A stretch of 64,000 nucleotides of DNA from Streptomyces sp. V3I8 (GTDB taxonomy: Bacteria; Actinomycetota; Actinomycetes; Streptomycetales; Streptomycetaceae): positions 682,001-746,000 of the forward strand of contig NZ_JAUSZL010000002.1 in assembly GCF_030817535.1 (NCBI RefSeq), given 5' to 3'. The position numbers and the translations under genes are program-made. The notes beneath the pieces are model-generated. The model was not told the origin of the DNA. It saw nothing but the letters and a program-made list of their open reading frames with translations, and did no database searches. Positions within the stretch are counted from its first letter, which is position 1; each line of letters begins with the position of its first letter. Positions 46,692-54,103 of the stretch are shown here, piece by piece.

Positions 46692-47438
46692 TCAGCGGTT
46701 CATCAGTGCGAAGACGCCCCAGCCCAAGTACTCGCGCTGATAGCGGACATGGCGCAGCGGCCCGGCCGTGAGGTCCGCGCGCATCTCCTCGGCCAGTTCG
46801 TCGTCGGGGTGGGCGTCCAGCCAGCGCCGGGTGGCCAGCCACTGCGCGGCCACGTAACGGTCCCAGCTGTCCTGGTCGGCCAGAACCATCTCCACCAGGT
46901 CGCAGCCGAGCCGGCCGAAGTGCTCGACCAGTTCCGGGAGCGAACGGAAGTCGTCCCTGCTGCCGGCCGAACAGCCCTCGACGGTGGCCCGGTCCTCGGG
47001 CTCGCGCCGCCAGTACGGCTCGCCGATGAGCATGATCCCGCCGGGGGCGAGGCTCCGGCGCAGGAGTTCGACGGTGCCCGCCACCCCGTCGCCGATCCAG
47101 GTGGCACCGACGCACGCGGCGATCCCGACGGGTTCCTCGGCGACATGGCCCGCCGCGTCGCCGTGCCGGAAGACGACCCGGTCGGCGACACCGAGCTCCG
47201 CGGCGCGGGCGTTCGCCTTCGCCAGGAAGGCGGTGCTGATGTCCACCCCCGTGCCGGTCACCCCGTGCTCCCGCGCCCAGGTGCACAGCAGCTCGCCGCT
47301 GCCGCAGGCGAGGTCGAGCACACGGGTCCCGGGCGGCGGGTCGATGGCCCGGCCCAGGGTCGCCAATTTCCCGTCGGTGAACGGGTTGTGTATGCGGTGT
47401 CCGCCCTCGCGGACGGTGAAGCTACGTGGCAGATCCAC
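46692..47438 (-). CDS. SAM-dependent methyltransferase, divergent from the metallophore-like operon
   Basis: This 248-residue class I methyltransferase has VLDLACGSGELLCTWAREHG (SAM motif I), GVDISTAFLAKANARAAELG, VRFRHGDAAG-like motif II (VVFRHGDAAG), GGIMLIGEPYWRREPE and a C-terminal RYQREYLGWGVFALMNR. I chose GTG 47438, which has GAAGGA 9 nt upstream; upstream in-frame codons have no site. Its promoter region (47439-47683) is shared with the ATP-grasp operon and includes a Zur-like palindrome. It may therefore be co-regulated and modify the same product. The substrate is unknown. Confidence 0.85.
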   Translation of the reverse strand: MDLPRSFTVREGGHRIHNPFTDGKLATLGRAIDPPPGTRVLDLACGSGELLCTWAREHGVTGTGVDISTAFLAKANARAAELGVADRVVFRHGDAAGHVAEEPVGIAACVGATWIGDGVAGTVELLRRSLAPGGIMLIGEPYWRREPEDRATVEGCSAGSRDDFRSLPELVEHFGRLGCDLVEMVLADQDSWDRYVAAQWLATRRWLDAHPDDELAEEMRADLTAGPLRHVRYQREYLGWGVFALMNR

Positions 47439-47569
47439 TTCTGGGATTCCTTCGGTCCGAGGAAAGGGGGCAGGTGGTGCGGGCCGGAGCGCGCCCTCCG
47501 TTGTACGCGGCCGCGACCGGGGCCTGTCCACCGGTTTTTGCCGTGACGGCAACAAACTCGTCCCGCCAA

Positions 47570-47598
47570 GTGACAATGAAAATGATTGTCGATAACGT
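47570..47598 (+). promoter_or_regulatory. Zur-like box overlapping a promoter, between the divergent genes
   Basis: GACAAT-N7-ATTGTC is a perfect inverted repeat at 47572-47590. Within it, TGAAAATGATTGTCG (47577-47591) matches 13 of 15 positions of the Streptomyces Zur consensus as I recall it (TGAAAATGATTTTCA). A promoter for the operon, GTGACA (47570-47575), 17 bp, TAACGT (47593-47598), encloses the box, so binding would block RNA polymerase. A Fur-family regulator with zinc as corepressor is the favoured reading; iron (DmdR/Fur) is the alternative. Confidence 0.65.
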
Positions 47599-47683
47599 GT
47601 GCGTCGGTCACGCCCGCCGCACCCCGCCGAGGGGAGCCACCGGCGTGCCCTGACACTCAACCGGAGTGCGCGGAAGGGGAGTT

Positions 47684-48940
47684 GTGGCTCATCTGTTGGT
47701 GGTCGAAAGCTGGGTCGGATCGATGAGCAGACTGCTGCCACGGGCGATCCGGGAGGGCGGGCACGAGTTCACCTTCCTCACCCGGGACCTGCACCACTAC
47801 TTGCGCTCGGCCCCGGAGGGCACGGCGCACCCCCTGCTGGCGGCCCGCAACGTGCTGACCGCCGAGACGAACGACGTCGAAGCCCTGCTCCCCGAGGCGG
47901 AGCGGCTGCACGGGGCACTCGGCTTCGACGCGGTGGTGACGTCCTGCGACTACTACCTGCCCACCGTGGCGCGGATCGCCGCCCGGCTGGGACTCCCCGG
48001 ACCGACGCCCGGATCCGTCGAGGACGCGTGCCGTAAGGACCGCACCCGGCGGGTGCTCGGCGAAGCCGGTGTTCCCGGACCCCGTTTCGCCGTCTGCGCC
48101 GACCGGGCCGCGGCCGAGGGGGCCGCGCGGGAGCTGGGCTTCCCCCTGGTGGTCAAGCCCGTCGACCTCTGTGCGGGCATGTACGTACGGCGGGTGGACG
48201 ACGCGCGTGAACTCGCCGACGCCTGCCGGGCGATCGCGGACTTCCCGCTGAACGCCCGGGGCCAGACGCGGGCGCCCGTCCTGCTGCTCGAGGAACTTCT
48301 CGACGGACCCGAGGTCAGTGTGGAGACCGTGTCGTTCGACGGCAGGACGCGGGTGGTGGGGGTGACCGACAAGAGCCTCGGCGGGGCACCGGCCTTCGTC
48401 GAGACCGGGCACATGTTCCCCGCCGCCCTCGCCCCGGACGACGCGGCGGCCGCCCGGGACACCGCGGTGCGGGCGGTCCAGGCGCTCGGCCTCGACTCCG
48501 TCGTGGCCCACACCGAGATCAGACTGACCGCCGCCGGGCCCCGTGTCGTCGAGGTCAACCCGCGTCCGGCCGGCAACCGCATCACCGAGCTGATCCGTCA
48601 CGTCACCGGTCTCGACCTGGCCGCCGTCTGCGTGGACGTGGCCCTCGGCCGCACCCCCGACCTGCGACGGCGGGACACCGGACTGCGCAGCGCCGCCGTC
48701 GGCTTCCTCGTGCCGGACACCGCGGGGACGCTGGAGTCGATCGAGGGCGCGGACCGGGTGCGCGCCGAACCGCCGGTGCTGGAGGTCCGGTTCGCCGAAC
48801 CGGGGCGCGCGGTGAGGGTGGCGGGCAGCAACAACGAGTACCTCGGGCATGTGATGGCGGGCGACGCCGAGGGGTTCGGCGCGCGGGCCCGGGTCGAGTC
48901 GCTGCTCTCCGGGCTGCGACCGCGGGTGTCCGTCCGATGA
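47684..48940 (+). CDS. ATP-grasp ligase, first gene of the metallophore-like operon
   Basis: This 418-residue protein has the carbamoyl-phosphate-synthase-like ATP-grasp fold: a preATP domain (LLVVESWVGSMSRLLPRAIREGG, FDAVVTSCDYYLPTVARIA), CRKDRTRRVLGEAGVPGPRF, GFPLVVKPVDLCAGMYVRRV (ATP-binding Lys), LLLEELLDGPEVSVETVSFDG and HTEIRLTAAGPRVVEVNPRP (Mg ligands Glu and Asn). Such enzymes join a carboxylate to an amine through an acyl phosphate, often making dipeptides. GTG 47684 has GGAAGGGGA upstream. The stop overlaps the DUF364 start (ATGA). I infer it makes an amide bond in a small chelator or peptide; the substrates are unknown. Confidence 0.88.
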   Translation: MAHLLVVESWVGSMSRLLPRAIREGGHEFTFLTRDLHHYLRSAPEGTAHPLLAARNVLTAETNDVEALLPEAERLHGALGFDAVVTSCDYYLPTVARIAARLGLPGPTPGSVEDACRKDRTRRVLGEAGVPGPRFAVCADRAAAEGAARELGFPLVVKPVDLCAGMYVRRVDDARELADACRAIADFPLNARGQTRAPVLLLEELLDGPEVSVETVSFDGRTRVVGVTDKSLGGAPAFVETGHMFPAALAPDDAAAARDTAVRAVQALGLDSVVAHTEIRLTAAGPRVVEVNPRPAGNRITELIRHVTGLDLAAVCVDVALGRTPDLRRRDTGLRSAAVGFLVPDTAGTLESIEGADRVRAEPPVLEVRFAEPGRAVRVAGSNNEYLGHVMAGDAEGFGARARVESLLSGLRPRVSVR

Positions 48941-49815
48941 GGGCCCGGACCGGCGTGGAACCCGCCGCCACGGCCCTGCAGGGAACGGGTCCGCTCTCGT
49001 ACGACGGCCTCGTCCGGCAGGTCCTGGCCGGCGGACTCGGCCCGGACCCCCGGACCCTGCGCACCGCCGTGGCGTTCACCACGAGTCAGGCGGTACGGCA
49101 CGACGGGCGCCGCGGCGGCTACCGCAACGAGGTGCTCAGCCTGCGCCTGGGCCGGGCGGTCGGCTCCTGCGCGGTCGAGCCCGGCGCGCTGCCGGGCGGC
49201 GCGGTGGACGACTGCGCCGGGGCGGACGTCGCACATCTGCTGGAGCATCCGCTCCCCGCGGTGCGCGTCGCGGCACTGGACGCCTATCTGATGCACGTGC
49301 GCCCCCACTCGCCGGAGCACGGGGCACTTCCCTGCCCGCTGCCCGCCGGGAGTTCCCTGGAGAAGTCCCGGGCGCGGGCACGGGCCGTCGTCGAGCTGCT
49401 GGATGTCGGACCGGGACAGACCGTCCTCGTCGTCGGCGTCGTCAACTCGCTTCTTGAGGCGCTGCGTTCGCGCGGCATCACGTACATACCGTGTGACCTC
49501 AAGGGCGGTACGACGGAGTGGGGCGAGCACGTCGTCACCGACGCCCTCGCCGAACTCGACCGCTGTGACGCCGTGCTGGCTTCGGGGATGACCCTGGGCA
49601 ACGGTTCCTTCGAACCCCTGCGGGAGCACGCCCTGCGCACCGGACGGCAGTTGGTGATGTTCGCGCAGACCGGCAGTGCCGTGCTGCCGCGGTTCCTCGG
49701 CGCCGGGGTCGGCGCGGTGTGCGCGGAGCCGTACCCCTTCTTCTGGCTGGACGGCGGCCCGGGCGTCCTGCACCGCTACGGCCACCGTCACGGCCGTACG
49801 GGGGCCGCGCTGTGA
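48937..49815 (+). CDS. DUF364 / Rossmann-like 'putative heavy-metal chelation' domain protein
   Basis: This 292-residue protein has an N-terminal enolase-N-like part (TSQAVRHDGRRGGYRNEVLSLRLG, AVRVAALDAYLMHVRPH) and a C-terminal Rossmann-like part (QTVLVVGVVNSLLEALRSRGITYIPCDL, RCDAVLASGMTLGNGSFEPL, LVMFAQTGSAVLPRFLG). This is the DUF4213-DUF364 layout that Pfam calls 'putative heavy-metal chelation'. It is coupled at both ends by 4-nt overlaps. Its place between a ligase and a PLP enzyme suggests a step in assembling or handling a metal-binding molecule. The family's biochemistry is not established, to my knowledge. Confidence 0.82.
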   Translation: MRARTGVEPAATALQGTGPLSYDGLVRQVLAGGLGPDPRTLRTAVAFTTSQAVRHDGRRGGYRNEVLSLRLGRAVGSCAVEPGALPGGAVDDCAGADVAHLLEHPLPAVRVAALDAYLMHVRPHSPEHGALPCPLPAGSSLEKSRARARAVVELLDVGPGQTVLVVGVVNSLLEALRSRGITYIPCDLKGGTTEWGEHVVTDALAELDRCDAVLASGMTLGNGSFEPLREHALRTGRQLVMFAQTGSAVLPRFLGAGVGAVCAEPYPFFWLDGGPGVLHRYGHRHGRTGAAL

Positions 49816-50939
49816 CCGCGACCGCGCTGCGCCCGCGCACCGCCAACCCCGACCTGCTCTCCCTGCTCGGCCGCACGCCGCTGGCCAGGGTGACCACCGA
49901 CCTGCCGCATCCGCAGCCCGGTTTCTGGGCCAAGCTGGAAGGGCTCGCCGCCGGCGGGATGAAGGCCAGGGCGGCGGTGTCCATGCTGCTCGGTGCCCGT
50001 GCCCGGGGTGAACTGCGTCCCGGCGCACCGGTGGTGGAGTCCACCTCCGGGACACTCGGCATCGGCCTCGCCTTCGCCGGACAGGCTCTGGGACACCCCA
50101 TCGTGCTCGTCGGCGACACCGAACTCGAACCGTCCATGCGGCAGTTGCTGCGCGCGTACGGAGCCCGGCTCGAACTCGTCGACCGGCCGGCGAGCACGGG
50201 CGGCTGGCAGGCGGCCCGGCTGGCCCGGCTGCGCGAACTGCTGGGGACACTGCCGGACGCGTACTGGCCCGATCAGTACAACAACCCCGACAACGTCGCC
50301 GGTTACGCCTCGCTGGCCGCCGAACTCGCCTCGCAGCTCGACCACCTGGACGTACTGGTGTGCAGTGTCGGCACGGGCGGGCACAGTGCCGGGATCGCCG
50401 GTCCGCTGCGCAGGCACTGGCCCGCTCTGCGGCTGATCGGCGTGGACGCCACCGGCTCCACCATCTTCGGCCAGCCCGCCAGGCCCCGGCTGATGCGCGG
50501 TCTGGGCAGCAGCATCCATCCGCGCAACGTGGCCCACGAGGCCTTCGACGAGGTGCACTGGGTCGGTCCGGCCGAGGCGGCGGACGCCTGCCGGCGCCTG
50601 GCCCGCGGCAGCTTCGTCAGCGGCGGCTGGAGCACCGGCGCGGTCGCGCTGGTCTCCGCCTGGGCGGCCCGCGTCCATCCCGGCGCCGTGGTCGCCACCG
50701 TCTTCCCCGACGGGCCCCACCGCTACCTCGGCACGGTCTACGACGACGACTTCGCCGCGGCCCACGGCCTCGACCCGGCCGGCGCCGCCACCCGCCCCGT
50801 CGAGATCCCGCACGCACGCGCCGTCGAGGCCACCGGCTGGGCCCGCTGCACCACGGTGACCGACCCGGTGACGGACCCGGCGGCCCTCCCGGCGACCGGC
50901 CGCCCGGCCGCCCCGCACCCCCTGGAAGGAAGCTCGTGA
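49812..50939 (+). CDS. Cysteine-synthase-like PLP enzyme (fold type II beta-synthase)
   Basis: This 375-residue enzyme is related to cysteine synthase and SbnA. The start NPDLLSLLGRTPLARV is followed by the PLP lysine in LEGLAAGGMKARAAVSMLL, then ESTSGTLGIGLAFAGQALG (SGTLG replaces the usual SGNTG), DQYNNPDNVAGY and the phosphate loop SVGTGGHSAGI, ending FPDGPHRYLGTVYDDDF. The altered substrate loop argues against plain cysteine synthesis. A beta-replacement with an amine nucleophile, as in SbnA or the EDDS pathway, is plausible. It has GTGA overlaps on both sides. The last ~45 residues (TRPVEIPHARAVEATG...) form an extra tail. Confidence 0.88.
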   Translation: MTATALRPRTANPDLLSLLGRTPLARVTTDLPHPQPGFWAKLEGLAAGGMKARAAVSMLLGARARGELRPGAPVVESTSGTLGIGLAFAGQALGHPIVLVGDTELEPSMRQLLRAYGARLELVDRPASTGGWQAARLARLRELLGTLPDAYWPDQYNNPDNVAGYASLAAELASQLDHLDVLVCSVGTGGHSAGIAGPLRRHWPALRLIGVDATGSTIFGQPARPRLMRGLGSSIHPRNVAHEAFDEVHWVGPAEAADACRRLARGSFVSGGWSTGAVALVSAWAARVHPGAVVATVFPDGPHRYLGTVYDDDFAAAHGLDPAGAATRPVEIPHARAVEATGWARCTTVTDPVTDPAALPATGRPAAPHPLEGSS

Positions 50940-52012
50940 AGGCCACCCTGCGCACCGTGCGGCTCACCCTCGCCGAGCCGCTGCGCATCTCCCGTTCGAC
51001 GACGGCCGCCCGCGACGCCGTCTGGCTGACGATCGGGCACGAGGGCCTGCACGGCCACGGCGAGGCCGTCACCAGCGTCTACCACGGCCTCGACACCGGC
51101 ACACTGGAACGGCAGTTGTACGAGTCCGGCCGCGACCTGGGCCGCTTCCCCGACCCCGAGAGCGCACTGCGCGGGCACCTGGCGGACGCGTACTCCGCGG
51201 ACGGGCACCGCGCACGGGAGCGGCCCCCCGCGGTGCGGGCGGCCGTCGAGTCGGCGCTGCTGGACCTGTGCGGCAGACGGGCCGGCGCCCCCGTCCACCG
51301 GCTCCTCGGCGCCGCGAGCGCTCCGAGCGCCGGCACCGCCCGCACCATCGGCATCGTCCCGGCCGCGCACGCCGCCGCGCAGGCACGGGCCCTGGCGGAC
51401 GCCGGATTCACGCTCCTCAAGATCAAGGCCGGCGCCCCGGACCCCGAGGACGACCTCGACCGCGTACGCGCCGTCCGCTCCGCCGCTCCCGGCACCCGGC
51501 TCCTGCTCGACCCCAACGGTGCCTGGACCCCCGGACAGGCCCACCGCCTCCTGGGCCGGTACGCGGAGCTGGGCGTCGAAGCCGTCGAGCAACCCGTCGC
51601 CCCCGGTGACCCGGAGGCCCTGGCCCGGCTCGCCGGGCGTTCGCCGCTGCCCCTGATCGCCGACGAGGACGCGGTCGGCCTCGAAGACGTACGACGGCTC
51701 GCGGGCCGTGTGCACGGGGTGAACGTCAAGCTCGCCAAGTGCGGCGGCCCCCATGCGGCCCTGCGGATCGCCGAGCTGCTCGCGGACAGCGGCACCGGCC
51801 TGATGCTGGGCTGCCTCACCGCCAGCACGCTCGGCCTCGCGCCCGCCGTGCACCTCGCCGACCGGGCCCGCTGGGCCGACCTCGACGGCCACCTGCTGCT
51901 CGCCGACGACCCGTGGACCGGGATCGGCGGCGCCGACGGTGTCGTACGGGCCGGTGGACTGCCCGGGCTCGGCGTACGCGAGAGGCGTACCGGAGAGGCG
52001 GACGGCCCGTGA
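50936..52012 (+). CDS. Enolase-superfamily dipeptide-epimerase-like enzyme
   Basis: This 358-residue protein belongs to the muconate-lactonizing-enzyme subgroup. The N-terminal cap is LRTVRLTLAEPLRISRSTTAARDAVWL. The barrel carries the first catalytic Lys in FTLLKIKAG, metal ligands in LLLDPNGAWT, VEAVEQPV and LIADEDA, and the second catalytic Lys in VNVKLAKCGGP. The KxK and NVKLxKCGG pair is characteristic of L-Ala-D/L-Glu and related dipeptide epimerases. It would epimerise an alpha carbon of a dipeptide-like product, fitting the ATP-grasp ligase upstream. GTG 50936 with GGAAGGA; overlaps both neighbours by 4 nt. Confidence 0.88.
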   Translation: MKATLRTVRLTLAEPLRISRSTTAARDAVWLTIGHEGLHGHGEAVTSVYHGLDTGTLERQLYESGRDLGRFPDPESALRGHLADAYSADGHRARERPPAVRAAVESALLDLCGRRAGAPVHRLLGAASAPSAGTARTIGIVPAAHAAAQARALADAGFTLLKIKAGAPDPEDDLDRVRAVRSAAPGTRLLLDPNGAWTPGQAHRLLGRYAELGVEAVEQPVAPGDPEALARLAGRSPLPLIADEDAVGLEDVRRLAGRVHGVNVKLAKCGGPHAALRIAELLADSGTGLMLGCLTASTLGLAPAVHLADRARWADLDGHLLLADDPWTGIGGADGVVRAGGLPGLGVRERRTGEADGP

Positions 52013-53241
52013 GAACGCTGTACGAGATACGCGGATTCCCGCCCGCGATCCGGCTCCTGCTCCTCAACCAGTTCGGCGTCAACGCCGGCTTCTACCTGCT
52101 CATCCCCTATCTGGCCGTGCACCTGGGCGAGGACCTGGGCATGTCGGCGGCCGTCGTCGGGATCGTGCTGGGGGTGCGCAACCTCAGCCAGCAGGGACTG
52201 TTCCTCATCGGCGGCTCGGCCGCGGACCGGCTCGGGGCGCGGGGGGTCGTCATCGCCGGCTGCGCGGTGCGTACGGTCGGCTTCGCGCTGTTCGCCCTCG
52301 GCGACGGGCTCGCGGTGCTGCTGGCCGCGTCCGTGCTGAGCGGGCTCGCCGGGGCGCTGTTCAACCCGGCTGTGCGGACCTACCTCGCACAGGAGGCGGG
52401 CGGGCGCAGGGCCGAGGCGTTCGCGCTGTTCAACGTCTTCGCGACCACCGGGGCGCTCGTCGGGCCGCTGCTCGGCAGTGTGCTGCTGCTCGTCGATTTC
52501 CGGGCCTGCGCGCTCGCCGCCGCCGGGATCTTCGCGCTGCTCACCGTGGCCCAGGCGCTGGTACTGCCGGCGCGGGCGGTCCCGCCGAGCACGGGCGGGG
52601 TGCTCGCGGACTGGCGCGAGGTGGCCGGCGACCGCGCGTTCGTCGCCTTCTCGCTCGCCATGACCGGCATGTTCACCCTCGAGAACCAGCTGTACCTGCT
52701 GCTGCCCGACGGCGTCCGCCGCGCCACCGGCTGGGACGGCGCCGCCGGACTCGTGTTCCTGGTGGGAACGCTCGCCGGCCTCGCACTGCAGCTGCGGCTC
52801 ACCCGGGCCCTGAAGGCGCACGGCGGACGGGCCGTCGGCACCGGACTCGCCCTGATGGGGCTCGCCTTCCTCCCGCCGATGCTGGTGTCGGGGGCCGCCC
52901 CGCGCCCGTGGCACGCCGTCCCCGTGCTCGCGGGCGTCCTGCTCCTCCACGTCGGGATCATGGTCGCGCAGCCCTTCGTGATGGAGCTGGTTCCCGGATT
53001 CGGCAGACCGGAGCTGACCGGCACGTACTTCGGGATCTTCTACATGGTGTCCGGGGTCGCCGCGGCCGTGGGCAACACGGTCGTGGGCTGGGCCATGGAC
53101 GCCGGGGACCAGCGTGGTACGGCCTGGCTGCCCTGGGCCTGCTGCGTGGTGTGCGGTCTGGCCTCGGCGTCCGCGGTCACCTGGCTGCGCCGCCGGGGAG
53201 CACTTCCCGCACGCGCCGTCGTGGTGGGGGCGCCGGCATGA
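52009..53241 (+). CDS. MFS transporter, probable product exporter
   Basis: This 410-residue protein has 12 predicted membrane helices: FPPAIRLLLLNQFGVNAGFYLLIPYLAVHLG (TM1), VGIVLGVRNLSQQGLFLIGGSAADRLGARGVVIAG (family motif A, GGSAADRLGAR), a central loop near residue 195, and later helices ending ACCVVCGLASASAVTWLRRR. It resembles drug-efflux MFS proteins and the MFS exporters found beside opine metallophore genes such as CntE. It is placed between biosynthetic genes and the importer, with 4-nt overlaps at both ends. I infer that it exports the operon's product. Confidence 0.88.
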   Translation: MRTLYEIRGFPPAIRLLLLNQFGVNAGFYLLIPYLAVHLGEDLGMSAAVVGIVLGVRNLSQQGLFLIGGSAADRLGARGVVIAGCAVRTVGFALFALGDGLAVLLAASVLSGLAGALFNPAVRTYLAQEAGGRRAEAFALFNVFATTGALVGPLLGSVLLLVDFRACALAAAGIFALLTVAQALVLPARAVPPSTGGVLADWREVAGDRAFVAFSLAMTGMFTLENQLYLLLPDGVRRATGWDGAAGLVFLVGTLAGLALQLRLTRALKAHGGRAVGTGLALMGLAFLPPMLVSGAAPRPWHAVPVLAGVLLLHVGIMVAQPFVMELVPGFGRPELTGTYFGIFYMVSGVAAAVGNTVVGWAMDAGDQRGTAWLPWACCVVCGLASASAVTWLRRRGALPARAVVVGAPA

Positions 53242-54023
53242 CGAGCGGCAACCTGCTGACCGACCACCCGGAGCTGTACGAGGCCAGGTTCCCCGATCCC
53301 GGGCGGCTGGCCGGGCGGTGGGCCGAGGACTGCCTGCGCCGGCACGGGGCCGGTCCCGCCGTCCTCGACCTGGGATGCGGCACCGGCCGGGACGCGGCGC
53401 ACCTGCACGCGGCGGGCCGCCGCGTGGTCGGCGCCGACCTCTCCGGGGCGATGCTGGCGTACGCCCGCGCCCGCCACCCGGGCCCGCGGTACGTGCGCGC
53501 CGATCTGCGGGACTTCTCCTTCCCGACCGGGGCCTTCGACGCGGTGGTGTGCCTGGACAGCGCCCTGCTGTACTGCCACACCAACGACGACCTGGACGGG
53601 TTCCTGGCCTCCTGCCGCCGGAGTCTGGCTCCCGGCGGGCTCCTCGTCGCGGAGATGCGCAACGGCGCCTACTTCCTCGGCCGGGACGGCCTGCTGGACA
53701 CACCGAGGCACAACACCCTGTTGTGGCAGGGCACTTCGTACCGTTCGGTGACCACTCTGCACGTCGACCGCACCGCGCAGCTCCTGCGCCGTACCCGCGT
53801 CTGGACCGCCGACGACGGCTCGGCGCCCGTCGAACAACGCTCGGCCTGGCGGCTGCTCCTCCCCCAGGAACTGCGTCACTTCCTGGCCTCGCACGGTTTC
53901 GCCGTGCTGGAACTGCACGACGGGCCGGGGCCACGCACCGAACCGCCGTGGCAGGAGGGCGACCTGCCCGCCGGTCCGGCCGACGCCGACCGGCTGCACG
54001 TGGTGGCCCGCCGCACCGGCTGA
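53238..54023 (+). CDS. Class I SAM-dependent methyltransferase of the metallophore-like operon
   Basis: This 261-residue enzyme has YEARFPDPGRLAGRWAEDCLRRHG, SAM motif I VLDLGCGTGRDAAHLHAAG, VVGADLSGAMLAYARARHPG, FDAVVCLDSALLYCHTNDDL (motif II/III) and a C-terminal beta region with LLLPQELRHFLASHGFAVLEL. It may N- or O-methylate the product, or use SAM as an aminocarboxypropyl donor as nicotianamine-synthase-like enzymes do. The sequence does not decide. ATG 53238 overlaps the MFS stop (ATGA). An 80-bp gap follows before the importer genes, the only real gap in the operon. Confidence 0.86.
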   Translation: MTSGNLLTDHPELYEARFPDPGRLAGRWAEDCLRRHGAGPAVLDLGCGTGRDAAHLHAAGRRVVGADLSGAMLAYARARHPGPRYVRADLRDFSFPTGAFDAVVCLDSALLYCHTNDDLDGFLASCRRSLAPGGLLVAEMRNGAYFLGRDGLLDTPRHNTLLWQGTSYRSVTTLHVDRTAQLLRRTRVWTADDGSAPVEQRSAWRLLLPQELRHFLASHGFAVLELHDGPGPRTEPPWQEGDLPAGPADADRLHVVARRTG

Positions 54024-54103
54024 CCCGGCCGCGCCCCGCCCCTCCTCCTGCCTGCCTGCCGCGCCACATCTCACTGCCCACACCTCACAGCAAGGACATG
54101 CCC

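Noticed and set aside
47439..47683. Iron box for DmdR (TTAGGTTAGGCTAACCTAA type)
   Set aside because: No such sequence is present. The palindrome found is of the TGAAAATGATT type, closer to Zur.
51079..54081. 1000-codon open frame on the minus strand
   Set aside because: It is opposite the enolase, MFS and methyltransferase genes, which show clear motifs and coupled starts. The minus frame is Arg/Pro-rich low complexity.
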